A stretch of 5,699 nt of DNA from Gammaproteobacteria bacterium (GTDB taxonomy: Bacteria > Pseudomonadota > Gammaproteobacteria > SZUA-152), in the NCBI GenBank assembly GCA_030613605.1, contig JAUWLO010000131.1:1-5699 (forward strand), read 5' to 3'. Below are positions 5,283 through 5,699 of this stretch, one piece after another. The position numbers were made by a program, and so were the translations under genes. Numbering within the stretch: the first letter of the stretch is position 1; each line of letters opens with the position of its first letter. Under the pieces are notes generated by a model. It made no database searches. It saw only the letters and a list, made by a program, of their open reading frames with translations, and was not told the DNA's origin.

Positions 5283-5699
5283 TCAAAGTTTTCGTTTCAG
5301 GGTTTCCAGTGGATCGGCGGCAAAGGGAGTCTCATCCTCTGACTCCTCCACCAAACCCTCACCGCCATGCTCATAGCGCATGCCGGGCGGCAGGTTGTAC
5401 TGATGCTCTTGGTCGGGAGTCACCAGACTCCTACCCAGCTTGGCCTTTTCCTCCCAACCCAGACGGTAGTGCCCACCCAAACTGCCTTTGGCAAGATGTT
5501 GTGGCAACACCTTTATCGCCGGCTCATCAATAATGCAGGCGTATTCACATTTGCCACAGCCGGTACAAGCCTCCGAGTGTACGACCGGTACAAACAAGGC
5601 GTGCTTGCCCGAGCGGGGATTGTGACGCCGCTCGATAGTCAGAGCCTTGCCGATCAACGGGCAAATATTGAAGCAGACTTCACACCGAAGCCCCTGAAA
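5283..5699 (-). CDS. napG: Ferredoxin-type protein NapG, C-terminal part (5' end outside window)
   Basis: Periplasmic [4Fe-4S] protein that partners NapH in quinol oxidation. The frame is open to the right edge (FQGLRCEVCFNICP precedes LIGKALTIE), so the TTG at 5657 is internal. About 138 C-terminal residues are present. They include part of one cluster site (CEVCFNICP, residues 6-14) and a full CTGCGKCEYACIIDEPAI motif (about 45-62). The segment after residue 80 is charged, with GMRYEHGGEGLVEE and an acidic tail ending LKRKL. The twin-arginine signal expected at the N-terminus lies outside the window. It is the first gene seen of the napGHBC run, so napA is likely upstream, beyond the right edge. 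Confidence 0.92.
   Translation of the reverse strand, partial: FQGLRCEVCFNICPLIGKALTIERRHNPRSGKHALFVPVVHSEACTGCGKCEYACIIDEPAIKVLPQHLAKGSLGGHYRLGWEEKAKLGRSLVTPDQEHQYNLPPGMRYEHGGEGLVEESEDETPFAADPLETLKRKL

Overview
The window looks like the chromosome of a sulfur-oxidising, nitrate-respiring proteobacterium, most likely a gammaproteobacterium of the Chromatiales type. This rests on gene content and protein style only: a soeABC-type sulfite dehydrogenase operon faces the end of a nap (periplasmic nitrate reductase) operon. I could not run a search, so the taxon is an inference.

Left half, plus strand: the last ~355 residues of a molybdopterin oxidoreductase catalytic subunit (soeA-like, 3-1070, cut by the left edge), a 16-cysteine four-cluster ferredoxin subunit (soeB, 1073-1801), a small four-helix-bundle protein of the 23S rRNA intervening-sequence (S23/IVP) family (1861-2214), and an eight-helix DmsC/SoeC-type membrane anchor (soeC, 2250-3224). 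A hairpin with T-tracts on both sides (3236-3271) separates the two convergent operons.

Right half, minus strand, in transcription order: napG (cut by the right edge), napH, napB, napC. The order is that of the 3' half of a classical nap cluster (napGHBC), so napA is expected beyond the right edge. napH and napB overlap by four bases (ATGA). napC should start at the ATG at 3855 rather than at the TTG further upstream.

Working together: SoeABC would oxidise sulfite at the cytoplasmic side and pass electrons through the SoeB clusters and SoeC into the quinone pool. NapC and/or NapGH would take electrons from quinol and deliver them through NapB to NapA for nitrate reduction in the periplasm. 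The locus thus encodes both ends of a plausible sulfite-to-nitrate electron route.

The most unusual feature is the four-helix-bundle gene splitting soeB from soeC. It is AT-richer than the sampled neighbouring soeB sequence and bounded by 20-nt imperfect inverted repeats (18 of 20 matching). Each end is itself built of two ~14-nt near-repeats. The layout recalls the intervening sequences that carry the same protein family inside 23S rRNA genes, but here it sits in a protein-coding respiratory operon. It looks like a small mobile cassette of about 0.4 kb that left the reading frames and the soeC ribosome-binding site intact.
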